NCBI RefSeq assembly: GCF_012273895.1
Contig: NC_052103.1
Coordinates: 3,348,001-3,412,000, forward strand
Length of the DNA stretch: 64,000 nucleotides
Direction of reading: 5' to 3'
Source: Zerene cesonia
Lineage: Eukaryota; Arthropoda; Insecta; Lepidoptera; Pieridae
Part shown: positions 61,591 to 64,000 of the stretch, one piece after another
Position numbering within the stretch: the first letter of the stretch is position 1
How the letters are laid out: each line of letters opens with the position of its first letter
Made by a program: the position numbers and the translations under genes
Notes under the pieces: model-generated
The model's database searches: none
Told to the model about the DNA's origin: nothing
Seen by the model: only the letters and a program-made list of their open reading frames with translations

Positions 61591-61972
61591 TCACTATATA
61601 TTATAAATCAAAGTCGCTTTCTGTCCCTGTTCCTATGTCCCTATGTAAGCTTAAATTTTCAAAACAATATAACAGATTTTGACTGAACTTTTATAATAGA
61701 TAGAAGTATTCAAGATGAAGGTTTATATGTACAGTGAAACTTGGTTAAGTGGGACCTGGATAAGTGAGAAACCTCCGTAACTGGAACTCATGCTGAGGTC
61801 CCAACACTTTGGCACTGAATTACCTCTGTTATTGGGACGAGGTAAACCTCAATATCTGGGATTTGTTCATTGCAGGTCCCTTGATGTCTCACTTAACCAG
61901 GTTTCACTGTATAATATAATCTATTAAACTACTCCGAATTTAACTCGTGTTAAGCCGCGGACAAAAGCTAGT
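61591..61972 (+). repeat. RTE-like repeat family E interrupted by a MITE
   Basis: TCACTATATATTATAAATCA, GTCGCTTTCTGTCCCTG and ACAGATTTTGACTG precede the MITE. AAACTACTCCGAATTTAACT and AGCCGCGGACAAAAGCTAGT follow it. A copy without the insertion is at 60170-60402. Confidence 0.7.
61732..61909. mobile_element. TA-flanked MITE, pogo/Tigger-like termini
   Basis: 178 bp with terminal inverted repeats CAGTGAAACYTGGTTAAGTG, bounded by TA on both sides (61730-61731 and 61910-61911). There is no coding capacity. TA duplication and CAGT-AAC ends fit the Tc1/mariner superfamily, pogo-like branch; the branch assignment is inference. Confidence 0.75.
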
Positions 61973-62308
61973 AGCTAATTAATTATTAAATACTTGAATA
62001 TAGATACCATTATTATTTCATCGAGTTACAAAGACATCACAAAAGGTGATTTTATATGAATGAAGGAAATTATTAACTTAAACTTCCTCTATAAACCCCG
62101 TCTGCAGTATAACAGGAACATCAATTTCATTGGCCCGTTTTAATAAAAGCAGTCGACCTCAATTTATCATGGCCGACAATAAAGGTCTTCCTCGCTTCTC
62201 GTGTCTTATTGCGACTATAGCCATAATTGCTATGAATCCTTTAGTTAGTAATCGATACTAAAGTTTAATTATTGTTAAAGTGCAAAAAGTGGACCAGTGG
62301 GATATAAA

Positions 62309-62460
62309 TGTGGGAGTCGAGCATTCTTTGACACGATTTGGCATTTCATACTAAATATATATAAAAGGCAAAGGAACCACACCTCCGCAGAATATCTCCT
62401 TACTAAGATGCAACGTATCGCTTGCTGAGTGGGGAAACAAGAGGCCCGTATCCCTTTTCT
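62309..62460 (+). mobile_element. Retroposon family G, 5' half
   Basis: GGGAGTCGAGCATTCTTTGAC, ACCACACCTCCGCAGAA and CTGAGTGGGGAAACAAGAGG match the first half of the family. It runs into a repeat-A copy. Confidence 0.5.
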
Positions 62461-62484
62461 CGCCACTCCTTTATATCCTATCCT

Positions 62485-62693
62485 ACTTCCTATCCTACTC
62501 CTATTAATATAAATCCGAAAGTTTATAAGGATGTGTGTGTTTCTTGCTCTTTCACGCAAAAAGTACTGAACCGATTGCAATGAAATTTTGAACGTAGACA
62601 GCTGGACAACTGGAATAACATATAGGCAACTTTTTATTCCGATATTCTTACGGGATACAGACTTACGCTGGTGAAACCGCGGGGCGCAGCTAC
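62485..62693 (+). repeat. Repeat family A with flanking CCTATCCTA microsatellite
   Basis: Preceded by TCCTATCCTACTTCCTATCC (same microsatellite as at 8629, opposite strand). It contains CCGATTGCAATGAAATTTTG and ends CGGGGCGCAGCTA. Confidence 0.75.
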
Positions 62694-63214
62694 TATTATA
62701 TATATTCCGTCAAAACTTTCCATATCCCTTACTTATTAAAACCCTGAAAATTGCAAAGGCTCTGTTAATGTTTTTATCAAATACCATCAGGTGTACCACC
62801 AACACAGTTTCTCACATCAACATGAAATAAAGAACCTTGTAAGAATGCTAAATCAAACCAACACAAACATACTTATCTACAAAACATATTCTTTAAATAA
62901 TAATGTTAAACGTACATTGTTGTAGATTGAAAACGAACAAGAAACAAAGAGTAATAATGAAAGTTTGTTAAAATCTTGCTAAGTTTTTCAGCTCCTGTAT
63001 GCACGGTAGAGGCAATCACGCCCGCGATCCAGTGCTGCTTCCATAGGACTATTCTTTTTTAATTTCCTTTTATTCTCGCTGCTAATATGAGATTTATGAT
63101 CACACAAGATTGTTTGAAGATTGATGTACGATAGAGATATGATAGATTTAGACTGGAAAGAATTTTTTGGAGTCTCATTTAATTTACTAGATAATAAATA
63201 GTAACTTATAACTT

Positions 63215-63365
63215 ACTAGCGGTCCGACCGTGGTACATATATAGCCTATAGCCTTCCTCAATAAACGGGCTATCTAACAATTAAAGAATTTTTCAAATCG
63301 GACCAGTAGTTCCTGAGATCCTCCTAAGAAGTAAACTCTTCAGCTTTATAATATTAGTATAGATT
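63215..63365 (-). repeat. Repeat family C
   Basis: ACTAGCGGTCCGACCGTGGT (the CCCCGGCTTCGC part is deleted), TACATATATAGCCTATAGCC and CTTCAGCTTTATAATATTAG. Confidence 0.7.
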
Positions 63366-64000
63366 AAGTATTAAATTTAAATTATATCCTATTATGAGAG
63401 AAGTTAAATATAAAACGGGTATATGTATTTTATACAACGTTTTACACACGATAAGAACATTGAATAGTTATTCTGAAAAGCATAAACATAGAAATAACCA
63501 CTTCAAACTCCCATCCAAACAAAGCATTAACAATCAACACCAGTACTATAGCGGCAATAAGAAAAAATCGCTAGAAACATCCAATATACGAACACAACTT
63601 GCAACATAAAAACATCCGAAACCCAGCCATAAGGTGGCATATAAAAATTGATAGTAACACTGAAAAGAGACTGTAATATATTGGTATGTCAGCACAACCC
63701 TAGATTTCGTCAATGCCTTAAATGTTCTGATGGGAAAATGGGATTTATTTGTTTGTACAATAAAAGACGTTTTGCCATGGATATGAAATGTAAATGAAGG
63801 ATACAAACGGCTTTGAAGGATACAACGGTGACAATACAAGAATTTGGATAGCGTACGTGTCCGTTATATGTATTTTAGGAACACGTTTGTTTTTTAGCGT
63901 GCGTATTAGGATTACAGTTTGTTTAAATAAAGAAATAAGGAAATCTAGTAAACAGCTGGAACATAAGGAAGGACTATTTTTATACAAATAACATATAACG

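Larger units (their letters stand above)
55426..64000. other. Downstream intergenic region, no gene seen
   Basis: K2P 3' flank, then repeats I, G, E, the MITE, G/A and C. Remaining sequence is A+T-rich. Frames at 63394-63991 overlap on both strands, have no splice or domain evidence, and run close to the window edge. Confidence 0.6.

Overview
The window looks like nuclear DNA from a moth or butterfly. It is strongly A+T-rich with very long intergenic stretches. It is crowded with short interspersed repeats of types I recognise, from memory, as typical of Lepidoptera: RTE-like fragments ending in CAGCTAGT, a tRNA-headed SINE with a GAT-repeat tail and the CCCAGCAGTGGGAACATA motif, and a retroposon with a GGGCGGTGG block and a poly(A) tail. 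There is no bacterial-style gene packing, operon, CRISPR array or rRNA. Family names are recognition, not database results.

One protein-coding gene is well supported. It is a two-pore-domain potassium channel (K2P, TWIK/TWK-like) on the + strand, with two coding exons at 52708-53431 and 54203-55011 separated by a 771-bp GT-AG intron. Each exon carries one pore half-site, with selectivity filters TTIGYGN and STIGFGN. A splice acceptor just upstream of the start implies at least one further 5' non-coding exon. The main surprise is at its 3' end. The TGA stop (55009-55011) is followed in the same frame by 90 more sense codons (55012-55281, then TAA) with coding character. They include an FPPPPP-EEE motif that resembles an Ena/VASP EVH1 ligand. 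Regulated stop-codon readthrough, a recent nonsense mutation and an assembly error are all possible.

Layout: 1-8.4 kb, intergenic with RTE-like, SINE and hairpin repeats. 8747-9746 and 15794-16793, two gaps of exactly 1000 N; the first is flanked by inverted copies of one SINE. 10.8-11.2 kb, a CpG-rich patch with a TATA/Inr-like arrangement. 16995-17034, a 40-bp candidate micro-exon with good splice sites. 17-52 kb, long intergenic or intronic DNA with many repeats. 52.65-55.4 kb, the K2P gene. 55.4-64 kb, repeat-rich, with a TA-flanked MITE nested in an older repeat whose unoccupied relative lies 1.4 kb upstream.

The repeat content is informative in itself. A short family with palindromic arms occurs at 17.55, 22.95 and 51.26 kb with shared ends and 11-16 bp flanking direct repeats. 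That combination is unusual, because the fold-back shape suggests a DNA transposon while the duplications suggest target-primed retroposition. All repeat boundaries were set by eye and may be off by a few bases.
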